From an uncultured Collinsella sp. (GTDB lineage: Bacteria > Actinomycetota > Coriobacteriia > Coriobacteriales > Coriobacteriaceae): DNA of 28,004 nt. The notes beneath the pieces are model-generated. The model was not told the DNA's origin, ran no database searches, and worked only from the letters and a program-made list of their open reading frames with translations. The position numbers were made by a program, and so were the translations under genes. The stretch's first letter is position 1. Each line of letters opens with the position of its first letter. Below, piece by piece: positions 15,062-22,298 of this stretch. The stretch covers positions 1 to 28,004 of the forward strand of contig CABUOA010000026.1 in the NCBI GenBank assembly GCA_902493145.1. The letters run 5' to 3'.

Positions 15062-15097
15062 ATCAGTTACTCCTTGTTAGGAAACATAGTCCGCAAT

Positions 15098-15130
15098 AGA
15101 ATACGCCCGACAAAGCGCCGGGCGTATTGA
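15098..15130 (-). terminator. Probable terminator after isocitrate dehydrogenase
   Basis: AATACGCCCG (15100-15109) and CGGGCGTATT (15119-15128) form a perfect 10-pair stem with a 9-base loop. The T-run on the minus strand is poor (TATTCTATT), so efficiency is uncertain. Confidence 0.55.
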
Positions 15131-15187
15131 TTCTCAGGTTATACGCAAACACTTAAGTACTATTTAGGCGTTTGCAGTCTGCATGCC

Positions 15188-16273
15188 TTAGGCCAGGTGC
15201 GCGATAACGGCATCGGCAAAGGCCTGCGTGCCCACAGCGCCCTCAACGGAGCCGGTCTGGGCACGACGAACGTCGCCGGTAACCTGCTCACCCTCGTCGA
15301 GCGTGGCAGAAACGGCGGCGCGAATGCGATTGGCCGCGTCGTTCTCGCCCAGGTGATCGAGCATCATAGCCGAAGACAGAATCTCGGCCGTGGGGTTAGC
15401 GATATCCTGGCCAGCGATATCGGGCGCGGAGCCGTGCGTTGCCTCGAAGATGGCGCAGTCGGCACCGATGTTGGAGCCGGGGGCCATCCCTAAGCCGCCC
15501 ACCAGGCCGGCGCACAGGTCGCTCACGATATCGCCGTACAGGTTGGGCAGCACCAGGACATCGAAGTCGTTGGGGTTCTGGACCAGACCCATGCAGGTGG
15601 CGTCGACAATCTTATCGTTGAACTCGATATCGGGATAGTTGGCGGCCACCTCGCGCGCAACGCGCAGGAACAGGCCGTCGGTCGCCTTCATGATGTTGGC
15701 CTTATGCACGGCCGTCACCTTTTTGCGGCCGCAGCGGCGGGCATACTCAAAGGCATACTCCACAATACGGCGGCTCTTGGCGATGGAAATCGGCTTAATT
15801 GAGATGGCGGAATCCGCAGCGAAGGTCCTCTGGCCCGAGCGCTCGACGAGCTGCGAGAGCTCCTCGACCTCGGCAGCGCCCTCATCGAACTCGATGCCGG
15901 CGTAGAGGTCCTCGGTGTTCTCGCGCACGATGACCAGGTCGACGTCGCGGAAGCGCGAGCCGTCGCCCGGCTGCGACAGGCAGGGGCGCACGCAGGCATA
16001 CAGGTCGAAGTGCTTGCGCAGGGCCACGTTGACGCTGCGGAAACCCGTACCGACCGGCGTGGTGATGGGGCCCTTGATGGCAACCTTGGTCTCGGCGACC
16101 GCATCGAGCACGTGCTGGGGCAGCGGCGTGCCAAACTCGTCCATGACGCCGGCGCCGGCCTCCTGGACGTTCCAGTTGATCTGGACACCGGTGGCCTCGA
16201 CCACGCGGCGCATGGCCTGCGTAATCTCGGGACCGATACCGTCACCGGGAATCAGGACTACATCGTGCGCCAT
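15188..16273 (-). CDS. icd: NAD-type isocitrate dehydrogenase
   Basis: This is a metal-dependent beta-decarboxylating dehydrogenase, about 361 residues. Features include the start VVLIPGDGIGPEI, the substrate loop RSVNVALRKHFDLYACVRP, whose Ser-x-Asn and DLY fit isocitrate rather than isopropylmalate dehydrogenase, VRENTEDLYAGIE with the catalytic Tyr, HKANIMKATDG, and NLYGDIVSDL, which supplies the metal-binding Asp. The cofactor region HGSAPDIAGQDIANPTA lacks the Lys/Tyr typical of NADP enzymes, so NAD is likely. Homoisocitrate dehydrogenase is an alternative. The gene is last in a four-gene operon, six bases after the HEAT-repeat gene; no other TCA-cycle gene is present, and the product probably feeds glutamate synthesis (inference). 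Confidence 0.88.
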   Translation of the reverse strand: MAHDVVLIPGDGIGPEITQAMRRVVEATGVQINWNVQEAGAGVMDEFGTPLPQHVLDAVAETKVAIKGPITTPVGTGFRSVNVALRKHFDLYACVRPCLSQPGDGSRFRDVDLVIVRENTEDLYAGIEFDEGAAEVEELSQLVERSGQRTFAADSAISIKPISIAKSRRIVEYAFEYARRCGRKKVTAVHKANIMKATDGLFLRVAREVAANYPDIEFNDKIVDATCMGLVQNPNDFDVLVLPNLYGDIVSDLCAGLVGGLGMAPGSNIGADCAIFEATHGSAPDIAGQDIANPTAEILSSAMMLDHLGENDAANRIRAAVSATLDEGEQVTGDVRRAQTGSVEGAVGTQAFADAVIAHLA

Positions 16274-16279
16274 AATCTG

Positions 16280-16978
16280 TTACTCCTCGTCTTCGGCGGC
16301 CTCAGATTTTTTAACGCTAGCACGCTTCTTCTTTTTGGAGAGATCCAGGCCAAAACGTTTAACAAGCATTTCGCAAATCTCGCTCGAACGGGCCTTGAGA
16401 TAGCTGCCCTTGCCGTTCTCGGCGTCGAACTTAAGGCGCAGCGCAAGCTTCTCGGCGACCTCGGCGTCGATCTCGCCCTGGCCAAACTCGTACAGGCAAC
16501 CGAGCATGTCGCGATACTCGAGGTCGCCGTGATAGCACTGGATGGCCTCGTCCAGGATGGGCCAAGCCTCGCGCGAACGCTCGACGCTCGTGGCACCCCA
16601 CACGCACAGCAGGCGGAAGGCGGCATAGCGCAGCGTGGACGAAATCTCGTCGAACAGCGCGGTCTCGGCGCCCTCAAAGGCATCGCCCAGCTGCTCGGGG
16701 CAGGTGGTGGCAAGCGCCGCCAGGGCATCGAGGGCCTCCCAGCGGGTCTGAGCCTCGGGGCGGTCAAGCGCCTCGATCAGCGCGGGCACGCAGGGCACGA
16801 CGCGCTGCGGATCGCGCTCGGCAAGCAGGTGCAGCACGCGGGCGGCAAACTGACGAATGCGGCGCGTGGGGCAGCCGAGCTCCTTGACCAGGCGGTCGAC
16901 GGCGTTCTCGTTCTCCTCTGCCAGCTGAAGCTGTGCCAGCTCCTCGTCGGTGAGCTGTTCGTCTTTGTTTTCTGCCAT
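16280..16978 (-). CDS. HEAT-repeat protein
   Basis: The 232-residue protein has an acidic N-terminus followed by alpha-helical HEAT-like repeats (about 25-150: RRIRQFAARVLHLLAERDPQRVVPCVPALIEAL; TRWEALDALAALATTCPEQL; TLRYAAFRLLCVWGA). The C-terminus is basic and then acidic (KKKKRASVKKSEAAEDEE). HEAT repeats mediate protein-protein contacts; no enzymatic motif is visible. The gene is in a close operon (6 and 15 bases to its neighbours), between a small membrane protein and the isocitrate dehydrogenase, but the sequence gives no functional link to either. Confidence 0.72.
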   Translation of the reverse strand: MAENKDEQLTDEELAQLQLAEENENAVDRLVKELGCPTRRIRQFAARVLHLLAERDPQRVVPCVPALIEALDRPEAQTRWEALDALAALATTCPEQLGDAFEGAETALFDEISSTLRYAAFRLLCVWGATSVERSREAWPILDEAIQCYHGDLEYRDMLGCLYEFGQGEIDAEVAEKLALRLKFDAENGKGSYLKARSSEICEMLVKRFGLDLSKKKKRASVKKSEAAEDEE

Positions 16979-16993
16979 AGTTACCTCTTCTTA

Positions 16994-17422
16994 CTATTTC
17001 TTAGCGTGCTTGCCAGCACCCTTGCTGTCATCGGTGACCGAGATGAGCTGTCGGTCGGCCGCGCCATTGCGACGCGCACGGCGGCGTTCCTCAGCGTCGC
17101 CCGCGTCGGCGGCGGCGCGATGAGCCTTGTTGACGTTAAAGACCTCGTCGTGCTTGCGCCACGGACCGACGGACTCGCCAAAGCTCATCTTAAGACCGGC
17201 GATAAAGCCGCCGAGCCAGCCGATCGGCGCAAACTGCACCAGCGGGAACAGCGAGAACACCCAGGTCAGTAGGACGACTGCCGCCGCTCCTGCAAAATTG
17301 GCAATCCAGTAGTCGCGCTTGGTGATCACGCGCTTTTCGCACGCCCACTGGCCGCACAAAAAGCCAATATAGATCGCAAAGATAAAGAGCACCAGCGCGA
17401 GCACCACGAACGTCCAGCTCAT
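16994..17422 (-). CDS. Small membrane protein, unknown function
   Basis: This 142-residue protein has two to three membrane helices: MSWTFVVLALVLFIFAIYIGFLCG at the N-terminus, IANFAGAAAVVLLTWVFSL and FAPIGWLGGFIAGLKMSFG. A basic cytoplasmic tail follows (AEERRRARRNGAADRQ ... GAGKHAKK). I do not recognise a family. The open frame reaches 17458, but ATG 17422 has GGAG eight bases upstream and begins with a normal hydrophobic start; it lies five bases after the reductase stop. It is co-transcribed with the reductase and HEAT genes. Confidence 0.8.
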   Translation of the reverse strand: MSWTFVVLALVLFIFAIYIGFLCGQWACEKRVITKRDYWIANFAGAAAVVLLTWVFSLFPLVQFAPIGWLGGFIAGLKMSFGESVGPWRKHDEVFNVNKAHRAAADAGDAEERRRARRNGAADRQLISVTDDSKGAGKHAKK

Positions 17423-17427
17423 GGGCG

Positions 17428-18507
17428 CTACTCCTCGTGATGGTGGCCGCAGCAGCACTCATGGCCGTCGTCATGGCCGTGGCCGCCGCAGCACTCGTGG
17501 TCCTCGCCGTGATGGTGACCGCAACCGCACTCATGGTCGTCGCCATGCTCGCCGCAACCGCAGCCGTCCTCGTGAGCGCCATGCTCCTCAGGACGATACT
17601 GCGACCAGTCCAGACCGGCGGCAATGGCGTCGGCCTCCTCCCTATAGAGTACCGTGATGGCCTGGGTACCCAGCTTGGCGCCACCGATGGCGTCGAGCAT
17701 GTCGTAGAGCGTAAAGGCCACGTCGGCACCGGGCAGCGCGAGCTCGCGATCGTCGGCGTAAGCGAGCGCCAGGCGCAGGTCCTTAATGAAGTGCTCGACC
17801 ATAAAGCCGGGCTTGTAGTCGCCGTCGAGCGCCTTGGGCGCCAGGCTCTCCATGGCGCCGGACTTACCGGTGCCGCCCAGGATCATCTGACGGGTCTTCT
17901 CCAGGTCAAGGCCGCTCAGCTCGGCAAATGCCATGGCGTCTGCCATGCCGACCATGCAGGCGCCCAGCGACACCTGGTTGGCGAGCTTGGCAGCCTGGCC
18001 CTTGCCGGCGCCGTCGAAGCAGCAGATGTTTGCCGCAAAGGTGGAAAGGATATCGCGGACCGGCGCGATGTCGTTCTCGGTGGCGCCCACGATAGCCGTG
18101 AGCGTACCGGCGATAGCGCCCGACTCGCCGCCGGTGACGGGGCAGTCAAACGCCATACGGCCCGTGACCTGGGCGGCCTCGGCAATATCGCGCGCGAGCT
18201 CGGGCGAACTCGTGGTGAGGTCGATCAGAACCGCGCCGGGCTTGGTGCATGCGAGCAGGCCGTCGCCCGCCAGGTAGAGCTCTTCGACCTCGGAGGGATA
18301 GCCCACCATGGTAAAGACGACATCGGCGTTCGCCGCGGCATCGGCCGGCGTATCGGCCCAGGCGGCACCGCGCTCGATAAGCGCGGCGGCCTTGGACTTG
18401 GTGCGGTTGTTGACCGTGACGGGATAGCCGGCATCCAGGATATGGCCGGCGATGGGGGCACCCATGATTCCGGTGCCGATAAATGCGACAGAGAGCTTGT
18501 TTGCCAT
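17428..18507 (-). CDS. NAD(P)-dependent 3-hydroxyacid reductase with His/Cys-rich tail
   Basis: This is a member of the 3-hydroxyisobutyrate dehydrogenase/tartronate semialdehyde reductase family. The Rossmann motif GTGIMGAPIAGHIL (11-24) is followed by NRTKSKA, the substrate loop CPVTGGESGA (122-131) and GKGQAAKLANQ (168-178) with the catalytic Lys 174. The family domain ends near residue 300. A tail of 53 residues (307-359) holds 14 His and 9 Cys among Gly, Asp and Glu, in repeats such as CGCG and HHH. This is not part of the family fold and looks metal-binding. The exact substrate is unknown. ATG 18507 follows GGAAAGG. It is the first gene of the operon with the membrane protein, HEAT protein and isocitrate dehydrogenase. 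Confidence 0.88.
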   Translation of the reverse strand: MANKLSVAFIGTGIMGAPIAGHILDAGYPVTVNNRTKSKAAALIERGAAWADTPADAAANADVVFTMVGYPSEVEELYLAGDGLLACTKPGAVLIDLTTSSPELARDIAEAAQVTGRMAFDCPVTGGESGAIAGTLTAIVGATENDIAPVRDILSTFAANICCFDGAGKGQAAKLANQVSLGACMVGMADAMAFAELSGLDLEKTRQMILGGTGKSGAMESLAPKALDGDYKPGFMVEHFIKDLRLALAYADDRELALPGADVAFTLYDMLDAIGGAKLGTQAITVLYREEADAIAAGLDWSQYRPEEHGAHEDGCGCGEHGDDHECGCGHHHGEDHECCGGHGHDDGHECCCGHHHEE

Positions 18508-18605
18508 GAAACCTTTCCTTTTGGGTTGGGTGTTGTTACCAGGTTGAATACTCGGTGCCAGCGTTTGGGCAGTGAGTTGGGGTCGATTACGGCCGCGCTA
18601 CTTGC

Positions 18606-19559
18606 CTACTGGCCGCGCACGCGGCGGGCGATGCGGTCGGAAAGCGACGCCTTGTCGGCGCGGTTCTTACCCCAAAATGCGCAGGCCACCATGCCGGGGC
18701 CCACGTGCGAGCCGATGGTAGGGCCCACGGAGCTGCGAATGATCGTGACGTCGGCGCAGCCCTCCTCCTTGCGGATGGCGGCTTCGAGCCAGTCGCCGTC
18801 CTTTTCGGCATCGGCCGTCATGATGGCGATGGGCATGGTGCGGTCGGGCACGTAGTTCTCGCGGAACGACTTGAGGATGGACTTGAGCGCCTTCTTGCGG
18901 CCGCGGTTGACACCGATCAGCGACAGCGAGCCGGCAAGGTCGTAGGAGAGCTCGGGCTTGACATCGAGCTTTGCCGTGAGCTGCGCCGCCGCGGGCGGAA
19001 TGCGGCCGCCGGCAGCCAGCGCGTCAAAGCTCTCGAGCGTAAAGTAGCCGTGGACATAGGTCTTGGCCTCGTTTGCCCAATCGACCAGCTGCTTGGCGGT
19101 CAGTCCCGCCGAACGCTGGCGCACGGCCTCGAGCGCCAAGAGCGCGCCGGTCGCGCAGGGCAGAGCGTTGTCGACCACGTAGAGCTCAAAATTGGGATAC
19201 TCGGCGCGCACAGCATCTGCCGCCTGGCACGCGGAGTTGTAGCTCGACGACAGCGCCGAGGTAAAGCACAGGTAGACCGTGGGCGTGCCCTCTTTGGCGC
19301 ACTCGGTAAAGAACTCGATATAGCGACCGAGCGACACAGCCGAGGTGGACACGCGGGCACCGGCGCGCATGCGGTCGTAGAACTCCTTAGGGCTCATGCT
19401 CGACCAGATGTCGTCCGTACGCTCCTCGCCATCGATAATGAAGGGGAAACCCAGGATATCGACATCGAGGTTCGCGGCGACCTCGGGGCTAAAGTCGCAG
19501 CAGGTATCGACGACGATGCGGCAACGGTCCGAATGACCGGCGGATGCGGCCTTGTCCAT
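18606..19559 (-). CDS. DegV family protein (fatty-acid-binding)
   Basis: This is a DegV-fold protein; family members (FakB) bind a fatty acid and present it to the FakA kinase. Landmarks are VVDTCCDFSPEVA at the start (the usual DSxxD variant), the FTSALSSSYNSA loop, and the FDALAAGGRIP segment, with SVGPTIGSHVGPG near the C-terminus that contacts the ligand head group. Length of about 317 residues is slightly above average. Both TTG 19562 and ATG 19559 are possible after GGAG; ATG is preferred. No fakA-like gene is adjacent. It lies directly downstream of a terminator that follows hpf, so it has its own transcript. Family call firm; the ligand is inferred. Confidence 0.92.
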   Translation of the reverse strand: MDKAASAGHSDRCRIVVDTCCDFSPEVAANLDVDILGFPFIIDGEERTDDIWSSMSPKEFYDRMRAGARVSTSAVSLGRYIEFFTECAKEGTPTVYLCFTSALSSSYNSACQAADAVRAEYPNFELYVVDNALPCATGALLALEAVRQRSAGLTAKQLVDWANEAKTYVHGYFTLESFDALAAGGRIPPAAAQLTAKLDVKPELSYDLAGSLSLIGVNRGRKKALKSILKSFRENYVPDRTMPIAIMTADAEKDGDWLEAAIRKEEGCADVTIIRSSVGPTIGSHVGPGMVACAFWGKNRADKASLSDRIARRVRGQ

Positions 19560-19577
19560 CAAAGCGACTCCTTACGT

Positions 19578-19633
19578 AAAAAGGCGGCCACCCGCATGGG
19601 ATGGCCGCCAGCCGTTAACTCATGCAAGTTAAC
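19578..19633 (-). terminator. Terminator after hpf
   Basis: On the minus strand GGCGGCCA (19602-19609) pairs with TGGCCGCC (19583-19590), followed by TTTTT. Just before it a second dyad GTTAAC (19614-19619 and 19628-19633) is present. It separates hpf from the degV gene. Confidence 0.9.
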
Positions 19634-19638
19634 GTATT

Positions 19639-20223
19639 TTACTCGTCAAGTGTTTCGATGCGGGGCTTGATGATGCCATATCCACCATTCTTACGGTGAT
19701 ACACCACATTGATAAGGCCGGTCGTCGCGTTCTCGAACACGTAGAAGTCGTGACCGAGCAGATCGGTCTGCACCAGCGCCTGCTCCTCAGTCATCGGAGT
19801 GACGTCGATAACCTTCTCGCGGACGAGCAGGTCGTCTTCCTCCTCGGGCAGCAGCAGGTCGGCCAGATCCTCGACGCGCTCGACCGGTGCGACATCCGCG
19901 GCGCTGGCACCACCCTGGCGGTTGTCCACGACCTTAGTCTTGAACTTGCGCAGCTGGCGGGTAACCTTATCGGCGGAGAGGTCGATGGCGGCATACATAT
20001 CTGCGCCGTGCTCGGCAACGCGAATCACAGAGCCGCGGGCACGAACCGTGACCTCGACGATTGCCGGGTTGGGGTTCGAGGGGTTCTTCTCATAACGAAG
20101 CACGACGTCGACTGTCATGGGCTCGATATCGAAAACCTTGAGCGCCTCGCCGATCTTCTCATCCACATGCGCACGCAGAGCATCGGTTACCGTCGTCTTG
20201 CGTCCAGAAACCTTGATATCCAT
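19639..20223 (-). CDS. hpf: Ribosome hibernation promoting factor, long form
   Basis: This protein pairs 70S ribosomes into inactive 100S dimers in stationary phase. The N-terminal domain (about 1-100) has the family pattern MDIKVSGRKTTVTDALRAHVDEKI and the DMYAAIDLSADKVTRQLRKFK helix that binds the 30S decoding region. After a linker comes the C-terminal dimerisation domain (about 135-194: KVIDVTPMTEEQALVQTDLLGHDFYVF, then VVYHRKNGGYGIIKPR). ATG 20223 is used because the domain starts there and GGAG is eight bases upstream; the extension to 20283 is not homologous. Length of 194 residues is normal for the long form. It is monocistronic, bounded by a terminator. Confidence 0.95.
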   Translation of the reverse strand: MDIKVSGRKTTVTDALRAHVDEKIGEALKVFDIEPMTVDVVLRYEKNPSNPNPAIVEVTVRARGSVIRVAEHGADMYAAIDLSADKVTRQLRKFKTKVVDNRQGGASAADVAPVERVEDLADLLLPEEEDDLLVREKVIDVTPMTEEQALVQTDLLGHDFYVFENATTGLINVVYHRKNGGYGIIKPRIETLDE

Positions 20224-20283
20224 ACGTGGCTCCAATCTGCCTCGGGGACTTACTGTACTGGCTATGTACCCATTGCCGTGCAT

Positions 20284-20540
20284 TTAATCACGCGGATTCC
20301 TAAAGACCCGAATAACGATTGCTTAATACCGCATACCGAAGTCTCGCACTTTTCTGTGGCAAAGTGCGCTATGGGAGGGCGTCGGCGACTTTGTATTTGG
20401 TCCCGAAAATTGGCTTTGACCTGCTGGTTTTATAGGGATAAAAAAGCCGGGCTCCCCTATTGGGGAAACCCGGCAGTGCGTGTTGAAACCGTGAAGAGGT
20501 GTCCTTCCCAACGTATAGGAGACACCACCCCTAGCAATAA
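20284..20540. other. Intergenic region with hairpins
   Basis: No gene is seen. A short dyad GCACTTT/AAAGTGC (20346-20352 and 20361-20367) lies in the presumed hpf leader or promoter. A strong terminator (20446-20474) and a third dyad GGTGTCCT/AGGAGACACC (20498-20505 and 20517-20526) follow the lipoprotein gene. I could not place the hpf promoter with confidence. Confidence 0.5.
20438..20474 (-). terminator. Terminator after the solute-binding lipoprotein gene
   Basis: On the minus strand GCCGGG-TTT-CCCC and GGGG-AG-CCCGGC form a stem (20446-20474), followed by TTTTTT. Strong intrinsic terminator. Confidence 0.92.
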
Positions 20541-21548
20541 CTAGCTATTAAGTTTGTTAATGTCGTCGTCAGTGATGGTGCCTTCCTGGCTGGACGATTT
20601 GTCCTCGGAGGATGCGGTCTCATTGTTGGAATCGGAGGACTCGCTGCCGGAGGACGTGGTCTCACTGGACTCAGAGTCGCCCGGCTGCACGTTAGCGCCC
20701 GAAACCGTCTTAGTGGTGAGGTCGTAGGGAATCTGGCCGTACCAGACGCAGTGAACCGCCTCGAGCGTGCCGTCGACCGTGATGTCGTCGAGGGCATCAC
20801 TCACGGCACGGCACAGTTCGTCATTGGACGAGAGGCCCGCAACACCAAGCGTCGAGGGCGCCTCGAGCGCACCGACATAGGAGACCTCGCTCATCAGGCG
20901 TGCAAGATAGCCGCCGGCTGTGGAGTCGCAGATCACATAGTCGACCTCGCCAGACTCGAGCGCCTCAAAGCACTCGTTGATGTTGGAGTAGGTCTTTTGG
21001 TTGGCGGTGATGCTCTGCTTAGCAAGCGCCTCCTGCGAGGCCGAGGACATCTGGACACCCAGAGTAGACGTGTTAAGGGTATCGGTGGAAACGCTTAGCG
21101 ACCCACCATCGCTGGTTTTACCGAACACGGAAGCGGCATCGTACAGGCAGGTGCCGAGCGAGCTAACGTCCCCGTCCGTGGAGTTGATCTCGCCGATAAA
21201 GATATCAGCCTTTTTGTCGCCGAGCGCGGAACCTGCCGAGGACGCATCGACAAAGGCGACCTTAAGGCCCATGCGGCTTGCGAGGGCGCGGGCAGCATCG
21301 ACTGCATACCCCGTAAGCTCGCCGTCGGCGCCCTGCATTGCCTGCGGCGCATCGGAAGTATCGAGGGCGACCGTCAGGGTTCCGGGAGTGACCAGGGCAT
21401 CGTCCGACACCGCCGGCGTGACGGTCTCGTACTCGATCTGGTCGATCGTGGGAGTCGTGAACGTAGACAGCGGGTTGAACGCGCATCCGCTCAGGCCCAA
21501 AACGGCAATGACCGCTGCGGTCCCAGCACCTAACCGAGCCGCGTGCAT
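20541..21548 (-). CDS. Extracellular solute-binding lipoprotein (amino-acid type)
   Basis: This appears to be a lipid-anchored binding protein of the bacterial SBP family 3 type (amino acid ABC importers). After the signal MHAARLGAG...AVLGLSGC (lipobox LSGC) comes a bilobed domain: LTVALDTSDAPQAMQGADGELTGYAVDAARALASRMGLKV is the classic start, then ALGDKKADIFIGEI, and FEALESGEVDYVICDSTAGGYLA later. The C-terminus is a Ser/Glu/Asp-rich low-complexity tail of about 50 residues. ATG 21548 is preferred because GAGGGG lies seven bases upstream and gives a normal signal peptide. The same frame is open for another 133 codons to 21947, but that part looks unlike protein. No permease or ATPase is adjacent, so it is an orphan. 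Confidence 0.82.
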   Translation of the reverse strand: MHAARLGAGTAAVIAVLGLSGCAFNPLSTFTTPTIDQIEYETVTPAVSDDALVTPGTLTVALDTSDAPQAMQGADGELTGYAVDAARALASRMGLKVAFVDASSAGSALGDKKADIFIGEINSTDGDVSSLGTCLYDAASVFGKTSDGGSLSVSTDTLNTSTLGVQMSSASQEALAKQSITANQKTYSNINECFEALESGEVDYVICDSTAGGYLARLMSEVSYVGALEAPSTLGVAGLSSNDELCRAVSDALDDITVDGTLEAVHCVWYGQIPYDLTTKTVSGANVQPGDSESSETTSSGSESSDSNNETASSEDKSSSQEGTITDDDINKLNS

Positions 21549-21947
21549 CAAGCTGCCCCTCACCATGTCCACTACCCTGCCTTCTGTGTCGTATACGATC
21601 CGTGCGTTGCGCGGAATATCGGGTTGTTCCCACCAGCTGACCTGGTATTTGACCCCACACTTGCGCACCGGGGTGTTTGCTCGGGAGGCCGCAGCCACCC
21701 TCACGACTGGCCCGCTCGCCCGCGAGGCGGTATTGCCCCAAAGAAAGTAGAACGGACGGTGCGGCTTACATCTAGGACGCGCCATGATCGCGCCGCGCGC
21801 ACGCGGTCGCTTACGTGGATCCCTTTGACCGCGTCTGTCTTGGACTAGGACGGGCATTTCGTCCGTCCGCAACCACAGCCTGGTAGGAACGTAGCGCATT
21901 ATAGCTAAGTTCAAGCTAAAGTTTAAGGTTAGGGGCGTCATTCGCAT
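21549..21947 (-). other. Long leader of the lipoprotein gene
   Basis: The promoter lies about 340 bases before the chosen start. The interval has no stop in the lipoprotein frame, but no ATG there has a ribosome binding site, and the translation is Arg/Pro-rich. It may be an untranslated leader, or an N-terminal extension I cannot verify. Confidence 0.4.
21898..21926 (-). promoter_or_regulatory. Promoter of the solute-binding lipoprotein gene
   Basis: On the minus strand TTAAAC (21921-21926), a 17-base spacer and a perfect TATAAT (21898-21903). Transcription would start near 21891. Confidence 0.7.
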
Positions 21948-21984
21948 CGCGAGTACAGATTTCGCAGGTCGGAGTGGGCTATTC

Positions 21985-22045
21985 GTGCCCCTGTGAAGCC
22001 CGGAGCTCCCCTATGGGGAGCTCCGGGGCACCCTTCCTAGGGTGC
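21985..22045. repeat. Tandem perfect hairpins
   Basis: CCCGGAGCTCCCC (21999-22011) and GGGGAGCTCCGGG (22015-22027) are perfect reverse complements around TAT. GCACCCT/AGGGTGC (22028-22034 and 22039-22045) follows at once. GTGCCCC at 21985-21991 can also pair with GGGGCAC at 22025-22031. There is no T-run on either strand. Confidence 0.7.
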
Positions 22046-22047
22046 TG

Positions 22048-22264
22048 TGGCCAAAAAATGGCAAATATGAGTACTGTCACCAATTTAGTAACAGGCAGTT
22101 TTAGCCTCTCGGACAGATTTTGCGCTCAGTGTCGCCAACCTGATGCTTAGTTATTCTACATTTGTTTATTATCTTCTTACTTTATGACGCCTCCGAGTCC
22201 TAAATTCCTTGATTTTGCTGTTACTGATTTAGTGACAGTACTCATATTTGCAATATTTTGGCCA
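22048..22264. mobile_element. MITE-like element with 47-base terminal inverted repeats
   Basis: The arms 22048-22094 and 22218-22264 are reverse complements at 42 of 47 positions by my count. Both begin TGGCCAAAA and contain GCAAATATGAGTACTGTCAC without a difference. The 123-base interior is A/T-rich and codes for nothing. No target duplication is evident, and no transposase is nearby. Near each inner end, CTGTNACT and AGTNACAG form a nested dyad. It could be a small non-autonomous transposon or a paired regulatory repeat. Confidence 0.65.
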
Positions 22265-22298
22265 GGGCATATGATTAACCCCCTATTTTCGACGTGAA

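Noticed and set aside
17428..17590. His/Cys tail as a frame artefact
   Set aside because: The frame is continuous from the catalytic domain, ends in a normal stop, and the next gene has its ribosome binding site placed right after it; however, read-level evidence would settle it.
22028..22045. GCACCCT/AGGGTGC hairpin as a terminator
   Set aside because: No T-run on either strand and no gene ends next to it on the plus strand.
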